IMG/VR virus record: IMGVR_UViG_3300045120_000498
Coordinates: 62,001 to 126,000 of that record
From: a virus
Strand: one strand, 5' to 3'
Length of the DNA: 64,000 bases
In this document: one piece after another, positions 49,842 to 57,643 of the stretch
Numbering within the stretch: the first letter of the stretch is position 1
Layout: every line of letters starts with the position of its first letter
Program-made: the position numbers and the translations under genes
Notes under the pieces: generated by a model
Database searches by the model: none
What the model was told of the DNA's origin: nothing
Seen by the model: the letters and a program-made list of their open reading frames with translations, nothing else

Positions 49842-49920
49842 CACCCGATTCCCACGTTTGGACTGTAGCGGACGTGCTGCCGCCGATACATACCGTGCAT
49901 CTTCCCGCAATGACAGCAGC

Positions 49921-49930
49921 CTCGCAACAC
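49921..49930 (+). repeat. Intergenic copy of the dispersed 10-mer CTCGCAACAC
   Basis: One of 19 exact copies. Plus orientation starts: 5962, 16237, 18284, 21926, 24460, 27571, 32245, 41628, 46053, 49921, 50428, 55545, 60245. Complement (GTGTTGCGAG): 1318, 8278, 8548, 9223, 44375, 53839. The core CGCAACAC also occurs at 19216 (ACCGCAACAC) and as GTCGCAACAC at 24159, 38583 and 41226. Two exact copies, here and at 41628, are intergenic. Elsewhere the encoded peptides differ by frame (VLR, VAS, VAR, RNT, CCE), so selection seems to act on DNA. Confidence 0.75.
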
Positions 49931-49940
49931 ACGCCCCTGG

Positions 49941-50591
49941 CTAGCCAGTCCGGCTGTGCACGGCTGCCACATACTGACCGGCGGTCGTCGTCTTCGGTCG
50001 GCCAGCCTTATCCCAGGCCCTCGCCGCTGCCCAGCCGACGTTGTACGCCGCCAGCGCGAGGTCCCAATCCTTCTTCCCGTTCACCGTCAGCACGCCGTCG
50101 TACGCCTCGCGCATGTAGTCCGCCTGCCACCGCACGCAGAACGTCACGTCGTACGCCGACGAGTCCGAAACCTCGGGGTGCCAGCGGCCATTGATCTGCG
50201 CCGGGCCGCGATCCTCCATGTTCGCCGACACGCACGCGAAGTCGTCCGCCGACTCCAACTCCAACTGCTGCGCGATCAGCATGTCCGGCGCGTGCACCCG
50301 GTTCGCCTCCAGCTTCGCGCGCTTGCGGATCAGCACCTTGGCCGTCTTCGGTCCGACCACGCCATCGACCTCCAGCGCGTTGCGCTGCTGGAACGTCTTG
50401 ATCGCCCGGTCGGTGCCCTGCCCGATGCTCGCAACACCCATCTCCATGCCGCCCTGCGGCACCCCGTTGAAGACCAACTCGAACTTGATCGACAGCACCG
50501 CCCAGCCGACCCGCGAATCGTGCGGCGCCCGCAGCCCGTTCGCGAAGAACACGTCCCACGTCCCGTCCTTGAAGAACGAGTCCTTCTCCAT
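49941..50591 (-). CDS. Peptidoglycan-binding lytic transglycosylase
   Basis: 216 aa. A PG-binding-1 domain (IKTFQQRNALEVDGVVGPKT) is followed by an SLT-type fold (LIAQQLELESADDFACVSAN with the likely catalytic Glu, EDRGPAQINGRW, DLALAAYNVGWAAARAW). It cleaves glycan strands. Start overlaps the small membrane gene. Together with the amidase/peptidase-type lysin it gives two lytic activities in one cassette. Confidence 0.8.
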   Translation of the reverse strand: MEKDSFFKDGTWDVFFANGLRAPHDSRVGWAVLSIKFELVFNGVPQGGMEMGVASIGQGTDRAIKTFQQRNALEVDGVVGPKTAKVLIRKRAKLEANRVHAPDMLIAQQLELESADDFACVSANMEDRGPAQINGRWHPEVSDSSAYDVTFCVRWQADYMREAYDGVLTVNGKKDWDLALAAYNVGWAAARAWDKAGRPKTTTAGQYVAAVHSRTG

Positions 50592-50752
50592 CAGCCGAAC
50601 ACCCCCCACATCGTCTGGAACAGCGACCAGGCCAGCCCGCCGACCAGGCCAAGCACGACCGCCAGCACGAGCACGAGCAGGCACAGCCCAGCCGTGCCGA
50701 GAGCCGCCGCCCAGGCGTTCTGACCGACCGTCCGCTGCGGCTTGACTGCCAC
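50591..50752 (-). CDS. 53-aa single-TM protein in the lysis cassette
   Basis: GTG immediately after the lysin stop. One long hydrophobic helix (GTAGLCLLVLVLAVVLGLVG), then a Trp-containing end. ATG of the transglycosylase overlaps its stop (TGATG). Could be a second holin, antiholin or pinholin; not decidable from sequence. Confidence 0.6.
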   Translation of the reverse strand: MAVKPQRTVGQNAWAAALGTAGLCLLVLVLAVVLGLVGGLAWSLFQTMWGVFG

Positions 50753-51604
50753 CTACCGCTTCGCCCCCTGCATCGCCCACGGCTTGAAGCCAGGACGCAC
50801 GTCGAGCGGCATGATCTTCACGAGCGTCACCGGCCGATACGCGATGTTGACCAGCAGCGGCCCCGGCTCGGAGCCGTGCGACACGACCATCGAGCCGCGC
50901 TTCACGACCAGCGCCTCGTGCCCAATCGGGCGGCCGTAGAACGCCACCGCCATCACCGGCGCCACGTTGTACGACGTGGCCCGGCCCTTGTTCGACTGCG
51001 TGCCCGTGTAGCCCTGCCCGTTGTAGCCCAGCCCGTTCGGATCACGCGCGCCCGAGACGAAGTACCACCACGTCACGCCCGACGAGCAGTCCATGTAGTG
51101 CGGGTAGTTCGGCGGGTACATCTTCCGGTTCACGCCGACCATCCGCAGCCCGCCCTGCGTGTAGTGGATCACCGACCGGTGCCGCACGCACATCAGCGCC
51201 GCCGCCACCCCCCGCTGCGTGACCGAGCCTGACGACAGCAGCAGCCGCTCCTGCGCCCGCAGCTTCTTCGCCACGTCGCCCATCACCTTCGCGCCGACCG
51301 CGCCGTACCAGCCGTAGGCGTGCAGCGCACCGTTCTTGCCCCGGTACGCCTTCGCCAGCCGGTTGTGCGTCGCCCGGTCGATCTGACCCGTGACCGGCAG
51401 CTTCATCCGCCGCTGGAACTCGCGCACGTGCATCGCGAACTTGTGCGTGTAGACCGGCGCGTCGTAGTACCGCGGCACCTTGCCCGTCTTGTTCAACGGC
51501 CAGAACCCCGCCCGCGTCATCGCCCGGCGATCCTGCTGCACGTCGCGGCCGCGCGTCCCCACCTTGCGGGTACGCGGGAACGGCACCTTGACCGCCACCG
51601 CCAC
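50753..51604 (-). CDS. Endolysin: PG-binding plus NlpC/P60-like peptidase
   Basis: 283 aa. A PG-binding-1 domain (VREFQRRMKLPVTGQIDRAT) then an NlpC/P60 fold (HYMDCSSGVTWWYFVSGARD with the nucleophilic Cys, GHEALVVKRG with the His). It should cut stem-peptide bonds. GTG or ATG start at 51604 follows the holin gene by 2 nt. Confidence 0.8.
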   Translation of the reverse strand: MAVAVKVPFPRTRKVGTRGRDVQQDRRAMTRAGFWPLNKTGKVPRYYDAPVYTHKFAMHVREFQRRMKLPVTGQIDRATHNRLAKAYRGKNGALHAYGWYGAVGAKVMGDVAKKLRAQERLLLSSGSVTQRGVAAALMCVRHRSVIHYTQGGLRMVGVNRKMYPPNYPHYMDCSSGVTWWYFVSGARDPNGLGYNGQGYTGTQSNKGRATSYNVAPVMAVAFYGRPIGHEALVVKRGSMVVSHGSEPGPLLVNIAYRPVTLVKIMPLDVRPGFKPWAMQGAKR

Positions 51605-51606
51605 GG

Positions 51607-52191
51607 CTAACCCCGCCTGCCCTTGCTCCTCGGGTCGCTCGGCGGCTCGGGCTGGTCCGGTGGCGGCGGCGGCGCCGGTAGCGTAGTCGCGGTCGGCGCG
51701 GCCGGATCAGCGTGCGGCTGCCCGGCCAGGATCGAATCGTCTGCGTCGTCCGGGAAGTCGTCCGGATCGTCCGGCACGAACAGTTCGCCCTCGCCCTCCA
51801 GGTCAGCCACGCCGATGTTCCCGGCCGCCACGTCCGGCTGCTTCCGTATCCCCATCGCGATGCCGGTCGCCATCACGATCACGCCCTGAATCACCTCGTA
51901 GGTCTTCACGTTGATCGTGTTCGAGAACGCCGCGATGATCGCCGGGAGCGACGCGATGACCGCCACCCAGAACTCGCTCGTGTGCCAGTAGTCCTTGACA
52001 TCGGAGTTCTGCTTCGCCAGGCCCCGCCACAGCGCGTAGCCCGCGCCCGACGCCGCCGTCGCATACACCGCCCACCGGTCAGGCAGTGACCCGGCAATCG
52101 CCGTCAGCCACGCCGCCACGTTCACGACCACGAGCAGCAGGAACTCCAGCGTGCGGAACGTCTTCGGGTTGAAGTTCAACGCGCCCGTCAT
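51607..52191 (-). CDS. Putative four-TM holin
   Basis: 194 aa. Hydrophobic segments at residues ~17-35, ~43-57, ~73-92 and ~100-115, then an acidic, Pro-rich cytoplasmic tail ending basic. Placement in front of two lysins supports holin function. The Pro-rich tail is longer than usual. ATG at 52191 has GAGGGG upstream. Confidence 0.7.
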   Translation of the reverse strand: MTGALNFNPKTFRTLEFLLLVVVNVAAWLTAIAGSLPDRWAVYATAASGAGYALWRGLAKQNSDVKDYWHTSEFWVAVIASLPAIIAAFSNTINVKTYEVIQGVIVMATGIAMGIRKQPDVAAGNIGVADLEGEGELFVPDDPDDFPDDADDSILAGQPHADPAAPTATTLPAPPPPPDQPEPPSDPRSKGRRG

Positions 52192-52231
52192 GTGCCAATC
52201 CCCTCGTGAAGCGGCAGTAACGCTCGGCGTG

Positions 52232-52262
52232 AGCCTATCACTCCGACCGACGGACGCAGATA
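52232..52262 (-). promoter_or_regulatory. Possible promoter for the lysis cassette
   Basis: Minus strand TGATAGGCT gives an extended -10 (TG-A-TAGGCT) 32 nt before the holin gene's ribosome site. It lacks the CACAC operator of the early family, so a different control is likely. Confidence 0.4.
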
Positions 52263-52268
52263 CAGCAA

Positions 52269-52301
52269 CGCCGCCCGGTGTCTCTCGACGACCAGGCGGC
52301 G
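52269..52301 (-). terminator. Hairpin between the PASTA operon and the lysis cassette
   Basis: CGCCGCC and GGCGGCG arms with partial inner pairing, followed by TTGCTGT on the minus strand, after the stop at 52325. It probably ends the operon started at 53209. Confidence 0.55.
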
Positions 52302-52324
52302 CTGCGCGGGGGGGAAGCTCTACG

Positions 52325-52561
52325 TCACGGCGTGGCGAACTCGCATCCGTCGAGGGATGGGTCGGTGTCGCACGGATCGGCAGGAACGTAGTCAGGTGCC
52401 GTCACAGCGCGCGGACGGCCGAGCATGTCGGTCGTCGCCGTCGGCGCCACGAACGGCGACTTCGGCTCGCCCGCCGTCGCCTTGTGCACGTGGTAGATCA
52501 CGTTCGCGAGCACGAACACGACCGCCACCAGCGACAGCAGCGTCTTCGCCTGATCGCTCAT
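52325..52561 (-). CDS. 78-aa single-TM protein
   Basis: N-terminal helix (TLLSLVAVVFVLANVIYHVH), then a polar tail with two Cys at the end (PADPCDTDPSLDGCEFA). ATG overlaps the lipoprotein stop and has GGGAG upstream. Probably faces the outside together with the lipoprotein. Confidence 0.6.
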   Translation of the reverse strand: MSDQAKTLLSLVAVVFVLANVIYHVHKATAGEPKSPFVAPTATTDMLGRPRAVTAPDYVPADPCDTDPSLDGCEFATP

Positions 52562-52941
52562 CAGCCACACTCCCGATCCACGATCAGGGACACGGCGCCG
52601 GTCACCGCAGCGCCAGCCGACGGGTCAGTCTCGCAGACCGTCCAGTTCGAGCGGACGACGATCCCGAAGGTGCCGCCGCCGACCTCCACGTAGCCGATCC
52701 CGAGCGCGCCCAGCTTCGCCTCGGCCACGTCCAGCCGACGCCCGATCAGGTTCGGCATCGCCGAAGCGTCCTCGGTCGCGGCCGGAGCCGGAGCCGGAGC
52801 CGCCGCCGGAGCCGGAGCCACGACCGTCACCGTCGCGGGCGCAGCCGCGGCGCCCACCTCGCTCGTGGCACCGCCACAAGCAGCAACCGTACCCACCAGG
52901 GCGAGCAGCCCCAGCATCGAACCAATCATCTTGCGCATCAT
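52561..52941 (-). CDS. PASTA-domain lipoprotein
   Basis: 126 aa. Signal peptide with lipobox VAAC near residue 22; a Pro/Ala linker; then one PASTA domain (PNLIGRRLDVAEAKLGALGI, ending with two Cys). PASTA domains bind peptidoglycan or lipid II. It is anchored outside the membrane and may modify the host envelope or exclude other phages. Three nearby ATGs exist; I use 52941, placed 6 nt after GGAAAGG. The Cys pair inside the PASTA domain could form a disulfide. Confidence 0.75.
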   Translation of the reverse strand: MMRKMIGSMLGLLALVGTVAACGGATSEVGAAAAPATVTVVAPAPAAAPAPAPAATEDASAMPNLIGRRLDVAEAKLGALGIGYVEVGGGTFGIVVRSNWTVCETDPSAGAAVTGAVSLIVDRECG

Positions 52942-52954
52942 GCGCATCCTTTCC

Positions 52955-52970
52955 GCGGCCCCTCGGCCGC
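52955..52970 (-). promoter_or_regulatory. Hairpin-plus-RBS leader of the lipoprotein
   Basis: GCGGCC-GAGG-GGCCGC on the minus strand, followed at once by GGAAAGG. No promoter lies between it and the preceding gene, so this leader operates inside an operon. Confidence 0.6.
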
Positions 52971-52991
52971 AATGAACCGGTCAGCCGTCGG

Positions 52992-53162
52992 CTACCGGTA
53001 TCGCTCCGACGCCAGCATCACCTTCGTGATCTGCGCGCCCTCACCGGCCACCTCGACCGATGCCTGGTGCACCGAAGGGGTCACCTTCGGCGTGTCGTGC
53101 ACGTCGAAAAACTTCTTGTCCTCCGTACCGTCCTTCCGGAAGACGACAACGAATCGCGCCAT
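52992..53162 (-). CDS. 56-aa small protein, first gene after an early promoter
   Basis: MARFVVVFRKDGTEDKKFFD, then an alpha/beta end; it resembles a one-sheet fold. Below the usual size cut-off but preceded by promoter, hairpin and GGAAAGG, so very likely real. Function unknown. Confidence 0.6.
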   Translation of the reverse strand: MARFVVVFRKDGTEDKKFFDVHDTPKVTPSVHQASVEVAGEGAQITKVMLASERYR

Positions 53163-53176
53163 GACTTACCCTTTCC

Positions 53177-53191
53177 GCGAGCGATGCTCGC
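53177..53191 (-). promoter_or_regulatory. Hairpin-plus-RBS leader
   Basis: GCGAGC-ATC-GCTCGC on the minus strand, then GGAAAGGG and the ATG at 53162. The adjacent ATACACACGTTG half-site (53190-53201) has no -10 and may be a second operator. Confidence 0.6.
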
Positions 53192-53208
53192 AACGTGTGT
53201 ATGGCCGG

Positions 53209-53231
53209 ACTATACCACACGCCGTGTGTAT
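53209..53231 (-). promoter_or_regulatory. Early promoter of the 23-bp family inside the structural region
   Basis: Minus strand: ATACACAC, GG, CGTGTG, then GTATAGT. The -10 extended box is TG-G-TATAGT and the palindrome is perfect in both arms. It lies directly after the stop of the gene at 53232. Confidence 0.7.
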
Positions 53232-54986
53232 CTAGCGGCTCGGCCTCCGGTTCGCCTGCCGATGCGCCGCCAGTGCCGCCGCGATCCGCTTGTGCACCCG
53301 CCGAAGCTCGCGCACCGACTCGCCCATCCGCACCGGGTCCTTCTCGTTCGCGATCCACGGATGCGTGCCGTCCTTCAGCGCCGCCCGCGAGTTCGTCAGG
53401 AACCGCGACGCCCGCTGCCACTGCTCCTCGTCCGCCGTACCGGTCGCGAATGCGTCGATCAGGTCGCGATGGCCGCCCACGTCGAGCATCCCCTGCCGCA
53501 TCGCGTCCATGTGCTCACGATCCGGCTGCCGGTGGCGCATCGCCCGCTGCTCGGCCGCCAACTCGCTCCGGGTGAACTTCGGCATCTGCCGATCCTCCGG
53601 CACCGGCCCCACCGGCGACTGGCCCTTCGACTTCGGCCGCGTCGAGCCGTGGATCGCCTGCCACTCGTGCGGCTCGGTGCTCACGCCCATGTCCTCGTTC
53701 GCGTGCAGCCGCACCGCCTTCGACCAGTCGAACTCCAGGTGCGACGCGCCCGTGTCATGCGCGTGCGCCACGTCCACCGGCACCATCCGCGTGCCCTGCT
53801 TCCGTGGACCGACCTGCCGCCAGGCGACGATCTGCCCCGTGTTGCGAGAGCGCGCGAACCCGGCCGCGCTGTGATGCTCGGGATGCACCTCGCGGTGGGT
53901 GATTTCGTACTCCGGCCCGCGGCCCTGCCCCGGGAAGTGCGCGTTCCCGGTCGCGTGATGGATCACGTACCGGCCGCCCATGCGCGACGGCGCGCCGCCA
54001 GCCAGGCTCGTGATCGTGTCCGGGTGCGCCGTCGTCTTCCCCGACGCGAACAAGTTGTGCGCGGTCGCCGACGCCGCCCGATGGTGCGCTTGCCGGTCGC
54101 GGTTCTCCTGCCGCGCCCGCTCCAGCCAGTCATCGCCCGACTCTGCGCGAGCACGCGGGATCGTCGGCAGCGCGCCCGTCGGCGCGGCTCGCGCCATCCG
54201 CATCGCTTCCGCGCGCGAGAACGTCCCCGGCTGCCGCTTGTCGTTCACGTCCACGACGTGCTCCCGTGTCCCTTCCAGCCGCTTCACGCGCACGGTCGCG
54301 TTGTCGCCGCGGCGGCGGTACGCCCCGACGAACAACTCCCGGCCGCTGCGCCGGTTCTCCAGGGACGCGAACATATCGACCGAGAGCCTGTCCAGATTCC
54401 GCTGGATCGCGCCCGCGTCAACGAAGTCCTCGCGCCCCGCAGGCTTCGGCCCCGCGGGCTTCGCGCTCGCAATGGGCCTCCCCTGCGGCCGGTCGCGCAT
54501 CAGCGGCACCCGTTCGGCTGGCCGCGCCGCCTCGCGCTTCAGCGCCGTGCGCTTGATCGCCACCTCGCGCCGCCGTTCAGCGGCCGACCCGCCGGTCGGC
54601 AGGAACTTGCCGGTGCGAGGCTCCACCGGGTAGCCCCCGATGTGCGGCGTGAACGTCCGCGCCCATCGGCCCTTCCGGTCGTGCGGGTGCAGGATGTTGT
54701 AGGCCGCCGACGACTCCGACTCCTGGAGCGTGGGACCCAGCATCTTCTCCAGCCCGAGCGCCTTCGCCCGCTGCCGGATGTGCGCCATCGCCGCCGCCCG
54801 GTTCTTCGCCCGCCCGAGCGCCTGAATCGCGTTCTTCAGGTCGCTCGCGTTCCGGATCGGATAGCTGCCGTCCGGGAGCGCGTGGCCCTTCTCGGCCAGC
54901 TTCTCGCGCTGCGCGGTCGAAAACTCCGCCTCCGCCATGTTGGCCGCGACGGCCCGGCGCTGCTGCTCTGATCCCTGCCAGCCCAT
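53232..54986 (-). CDS. 584-aa head-associated protein with DUF6582-like N-terminus and HPHDR-GRW motif
   Basis: Residues ~22-90 (FSTAQREKLAEKGHALPDGS, then DLKNAIQALGRAKN and HIRQRAKALG) match a domain widespread in phage capsid-region proteins. Around residue 100 comes LHPHDRKGRWARTFTPHIGG. The long remainder is basic and rich in His (HATGNAHFPG, HREVHPEHHSAAG, VDVAHAHDTG), with no clear catalytic set. ATG at 54986 has GGGAGG 5 nt upstream. A packaged or injected protein is plausible. Confidence 0.65.
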   Translation of the reverse strand: MGWQGSEQQRRAVAANMAEAEFSTAQREKLAEKGHALPDGSYPIRNASDLKNAIQALGRAKNRAAAMAHIRQRAKALGLEKMLGPTLQESESSAAYNILHPHDRKGRWARTFTPHIGGYPVEPRTGKFLPTGGSAAERRREVAIKRTALKREAARPAERVPLMRDRPQGRPIASAKPAGPKPAGREDFVDAGAIQRNLDRLSVDMFASLENRRSGRELFVGAYRRRGDNATVRVKRLEGTREHVVDVNDKRQPGTFSRAEAMRMARAAPTGALPTIPRARAESGDDWLERARQENRDRQAHHRAASATAHNLFASGKTTAHPDTITSLAGGAPSRMGGRYVIHHATGNAHFPGQGRGPEYEITHREVHPEHHSAAGFARSRNTGQIVAWRQVGPRKQGTRMVPVDVAHAHDTGASHLEFDWSKAVRLHANEDMGVSTEPHEWQAIHGSTRPKSKGQSPVGPVPEDRQMPKFTRSELAAEQRAMRHRQPDREHMDAMRQGMLDVGGHRDLIDAFATGTADEEQWQRASRFLTNSRAALKDGTHPWIANEKDPVRMGESVRELRRVHKRIAAALAAHRQANRRPSR

Positions 54987-55006
54987 CCCAGCCTCCCTAC
55001 GGCCCA

Positions 55007-56179
55007 TCACTCACCGGCTTGATAGGCGTGCACGCCGGTCGGATCGAACAGGTTCCGCTGCACGGCCCGCTGCCGATGATGCCACGCCTCCGACCCCACG
55101 TCGGACGACACGACCAGCTTCCGGCCGTCCACGATCTTCTCGACCTTCCGCACGCCCGCGTCCTTCCCGTACGTGCGCACCCGCACCGCCCTCAACTTCT
55201 GCATCGCCAGCGCCGCGGTGTCGTGCCGGTCGCGCGCCTCCCGGTCGGTCGCGCGCTTGTCCTTCGCCTCGTCGATCACGGCCTGCAACCGCGCCATCAT
55301 CCGCGACAGGTCACGCGGCTCGATGTCGCCCGACGCGAGCTTGTCCGCCAGCGGCTTGTCCTTGCCGCCCGTCGCCTGCTGGTGCAGTTGCGCCACCTGC
55401 TTCAGCAGCGCGTGATGTGGCGTGAAGTCCGGCTTCTCCGGACCGATCGGCGCCGCGTGCCCAGCGTGTGGCTCGACGTGCACGCCCAGGCCCTTGATCC
55501 ACTCGCCGCCGCGGCCGCGCGGATGCTCCGTCTCGTCGTACGCGCTCGCAACACCGGACGCGACCTTCTTGCCGCCGCGACCGAACAGCCCTTCCTCGAT
55601 GTCGCGGTAGTCCTGGAGCGCGGCCGCCGCCAGCGCCATCTCGCCAGTGCCCGGCGTCATCGTCGTGTAGCCACGCGCAATCGCCGCTCGCCGCTTCTTC
55701 TCCGCGTCCGACGGCTCGTTGCTCGAACGCACGACGTGCAGGTGCCGCTCGACCGCCTGCGTGCGCTGCATCGACTGCTTCCACTGCGCCGACAGATCAC
55801 GGGTCATGCTCAGGTCCCCCTCGGCCCACGTGTCGCCCCGCAGGAACGGCCGCTGCGTCGTCGCGTCGTGATAGCCGCCCTGCGGCATCCGGATCGCCCA
55901 CCCGCCGACGCGACCGCCGACGGCGTTCAGCCGCACCACCCGGCTCCGCGGCAGCCCCGCCGACACGCTCTCCGCGTGCCACTTGTCCGCGAAGTACGTC
56001 GTCCCGCCAACCGTCTCCGTGCCCGGCGGCCCCACGTTCGGCCCGCCCATGAGTCCCTGATGCCGACCCGGGATGTCCGACAGGTGCGGGAAGGTCGTCT
56101 TCCACCGGCCCCTCCGGTCGTGCGGGTGCAGCCGTTCGTCGTACATCGCCTCGCGCACGCGACCGCTCATGGCCGACAT
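55007..56179 (-). CDS. 390-aa head-region protein with an HPHDR-GRW motif and a second variant
   Basis: Starts with LHPHDRRGRWKTTFPHLSDI and has a related TEHPRGRGGEWIKGLG near residue 230. The middle has AVERHLHVVRSSNEPSD; the end is basic (GVRKVEKIVDGRKLVV). No known enzyme seen. The start is uncertain: ATGs at 56179, 56170 and 56146 are possible; the terminator at 56198-56230 rules out longer forms. Confidence 0.6.
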   Translation of the reverse strand: MSAMSGRVREAMYDERLHPHDRRGRWKTTFPHLSDIPGRHQGLMGGPNVGPPGTETVGGTTYFADKWHAESVSAGLPRSRVVRLNAVGGRVGGWAIRMPQGGYHDATTQRPFLRGDTWAEGDLSMTRDLSAQWKQSMQRTQAVERHLHVVRSSNEPSDAEKKRRAAIARGYTTMTPGTGEMALAAAALQDYRDIEEGLFGRGGKKVASGVASAYDETEHPRGRGGEWIKGLGVHVEPHAGHAAPIGPEKPDFTPHHALLKQVAQLHQQATGGKDKPLADKLASGDIEPRDLSRMMARLQAVIDEAKDKRATDREARDRHDTAALAMQKLRAVRVRTYGKDAGVRKVEKIVDGRKLVVSSDVGSEAWHHRQRAVQRNLFDPTGVHAYQAGE

Positions 56180-56197
56180 GCTACAGCGCGCATACGC

Positions 56198-56230
56198 AAA
56201 GCGCCCGGCTGGCATGTGCCAACCGGGCGC
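56198..56230 (-). terminator. Terminator of the 56.7 kb gene
   Basis: GCGCCCGG-TTGGC-ACAT-GCCA with matching GCCGGGCGC makes a long stem, followed by TTTGCG on the minus strand. It closes the small operon ahead of the 390-aa head-region gene. Confidence 0.7.
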
Positions 56231-56246
56231 TCACTGTCGGATGCTG

Positions 56247-56726
56247 TCAGTCGCAGCCGGGCGGCCCCACCGGGCGCCACCCGTCGGACTTGCGCGCGTC
56301 CGGGCGGAAGGTGCGCACCCAGACGTTGCCGCTCATCCCGCGGCCGTTGCCGTCCAGCATGACCACCGCCGGAGCAACCTCGCGCTCCTCGACCTCGCGG
56401 TAACCGCGCTTCGCCAGCGTGGACTCGCGCGCCGGGCGCACCGGCAACCACTGGTCAGTGGAGTCCAGGCGCCACTTCCAGCCGTAGCGCGTCTGCACCT
56501 CGCGCGCGTCCGTCTCGGTGCCGTCCAGGCGCACCAGGCGCGTCCGCGTGAACGTCCACATGCCGCCCGCGTCCGCCACCTCCGCCGCGATCCGGTCGCG
56601 CTGCGCGCAGACCCCGTTCGCCCACTGCGACAGGAACCCGTCGGTGTCGCACCGCTCGAAGCTCTCCGCCGCGCGCGTCTCCGCCTCGTTCGCCCGAGCG
56701 CGAAGCTCGTTGCCGGTCATCGTCAT
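56247..56726 (-). CDS. Hypothetical 159-aa protein
   Basis: Helical N-terminus (MTMTGNELRARANEAETRAA) with conserved-looking Trp and a beta-rich second half (YGWKWRLDSTDQWLPV). Start fixed by its promoter, hairpin and GGAAAGG leader; monocistronic, ended by the terminator at 56198-56230. Confidence 0.65.
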   Translation of the reverse strand: MTMTGNELRARANEAETRAAESFERCDTDGFLSQWANGVCAQRDRIAAEVADAGGMWTFTRTRLVRLDGTETDAREVQTRYGWKWRLDSTDQWLPVRPARESTLAKRGYREVEEREVAPAVVMLDGNGRGMSGNVWVRTFRPDARKSDGWRPVGPPGCD

Positions 56727-56745
56727 CTCCGAAACCTGCCTTTCC

Positions 56746-56762
56746 GCGGGGCCTCTCCCCGC
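56746..56762 (-). promoter_or_regulatory. Hairpin-plus-RBS leader
   Basis: GCGGGG-AGAGG-CCCCGC on the minus strand, then GGAAAGG. Identical in stem and loop to the leader at 58425-58441. Confidence 0.65.
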
Positions 56763-56768
56763 ACCCGC

Positions 56769-56800
56769 AGTGTAGCAGGTATCGCACACGTTGTGTGTAT
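56769..56800 (-). promoter_or_regulatory. Variant early promoter with shifted -10
   Basis: Minus strand: ATACACAC, AA, CGTGTG as usual, then a 9-bp insertion (CGATACCTG region) before TG-C-TACACT, making 32 bp instead of 23. Either the -10 moved or a nearer TGCGATACCT is used. It is the only family member with altered spacing. Confidence 0.55.
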
Positions 56801-57000
56801 CAACCGTCGCCGAACAGCCACCTCTCGTAACGATCCGCCGCACGGTCGCTCTCGTCGTCATCCGGGCCGTCGTCGTACTCGGCCTCCGCGATCCGCGGGT
56901 CCTCGTGATCGTCGTCGTCCGGCGCGTAGCGGTCATCGTCCATCGCCCGCATCATCCGGCTGTGCTCGTGCGCCGCGTCCTCGTCCCAGTTCAGAGGCAT
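56800..57000 (-). CDS. 66-aa very acidic protein
   Basis: About 40% Asp/Glu with His (MPLNWDEDAAHEHSRMMRAM, then DDDDHEDPR). ATG at 57000 has GGGAGGG upstream. DNA mimicry is possible for such acidic small phage proteins but there is no direct support. Confidence 0.5.
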   Translation of the reverse strand: MPLNWDEDAAHEHSRMMRAMDDDRYAPDDDDHEDPRIAEAEYDDGPDDDESDRAADRYERWLFGDG

Positions 57001-57011
57001 CGCTGCCCTCC

Positions 57012-57362
57012 CTAGTTCCTGATCGTCGTCGTGATCGCCTTCCGGCCGTCCGCGTACCGCGTCTCGACCGTGATGATGTTCCGGTCGTTCGTCATCCACT
57101 GGCTCGTCCACAGGTCGCCCACCTCGATGCCGAACTGCGCCGCCGCGGACTGGTAGTCGAAATGCGACGACGTGAGCGGCGTGTGCGCGCCCTTCGCCTG
57201 CTGCTCGCGCACGTACGCCACGTGCCGCTCCACGCAGTCGCGACACAGCCGTCGCCGGATCGACCGATTCCCGCGCCGGTAGTTGCCGCCCGCGTTGCCG
57301 AACACCTGCACCGTCTCGTCCTTCGGCCGCGAGCGACCGCAGTTCCCGCATCGTCCCGTCAT
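57012..57362 (-). CDS. 116-aa zinc-ribbon protein
   Basis: N-terminal four-Cys site (CGNCGR and LCRDCVERH) then a helical and beta C-terminus (WMTNDRNIITVETRYADG). ATG at 57362 overlaps the upstream stop (ATGA). Function unknown. Confidence 0.6.
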   Translation of the reverse strand: MTGRCGNCGRSRPKDETVQVFGNAGGNYRRGNRSIRRRLCRDCVERHVAYVREQQAKGAHTPLTSSHFDYQSAAAQFGIEVGDLWTSQWMTNDRNIITVETRYADGRKAITTTIRN

Positions 57363-57595
57363 CGCGGCTTCCCCAGCGAGGCGAGCAGAGCCGCGTGCGC
57401 CGCCTTCTCCTCGTCCGTCGTCTCGCGGACGAACAACTCCAGCGGGGAGCCATCGTGCATCGACTCCGTGCGCAGACCCTCGCCCGGCCGCAGCGCGTAC
57501 TGCTTGCCGCACGCCATCGCGACGCGACGCGCGAACAGTTCCGGCGTCACTTCCTCGTCCAGCAGGAACGTGATAGTCACCTCGAACTTTTCCAT
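57359..57595 (-). CDS. Hypothetical 78-aa protein
   Basis: Small alpha/beta protein (MEKFEVTITFLLDEEVTPEL). ATG at 57595 follows GAGGGAGGGC and a strong hairpin (57610-57635). Coupled to the zinc-ribbon gene. No family recognised. Confidence 0.6.
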   Translation of the reverse strand: MEKFEVTITFLLDEEVTPELFARRVAMACGKQYALRPGEGLRTESMHDGSPLELFVRETTDEEKAAHAALLASLGKPR

Positions 57596-57609
57596 CGTGC
57601 CCTCCCTCT

Positions 57610-57635
57610 GGGGCCGCGCCCGTGGGCGCGGCCCC
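57610..57635 (-). promoter_or_regulatory. 12-bp perfect hairpin inside the 58.4-56.8 kb operon
   Basis: GGGGCCGCGCCC and complement around a tiny loop, between the stop at 57644 and the ribosome site of the gene at 57595. It may act as a partial terminator or protect the downstream mRNA. Confidence 0.45.
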
Positions 57636-57643
57636 GTTGTCGT

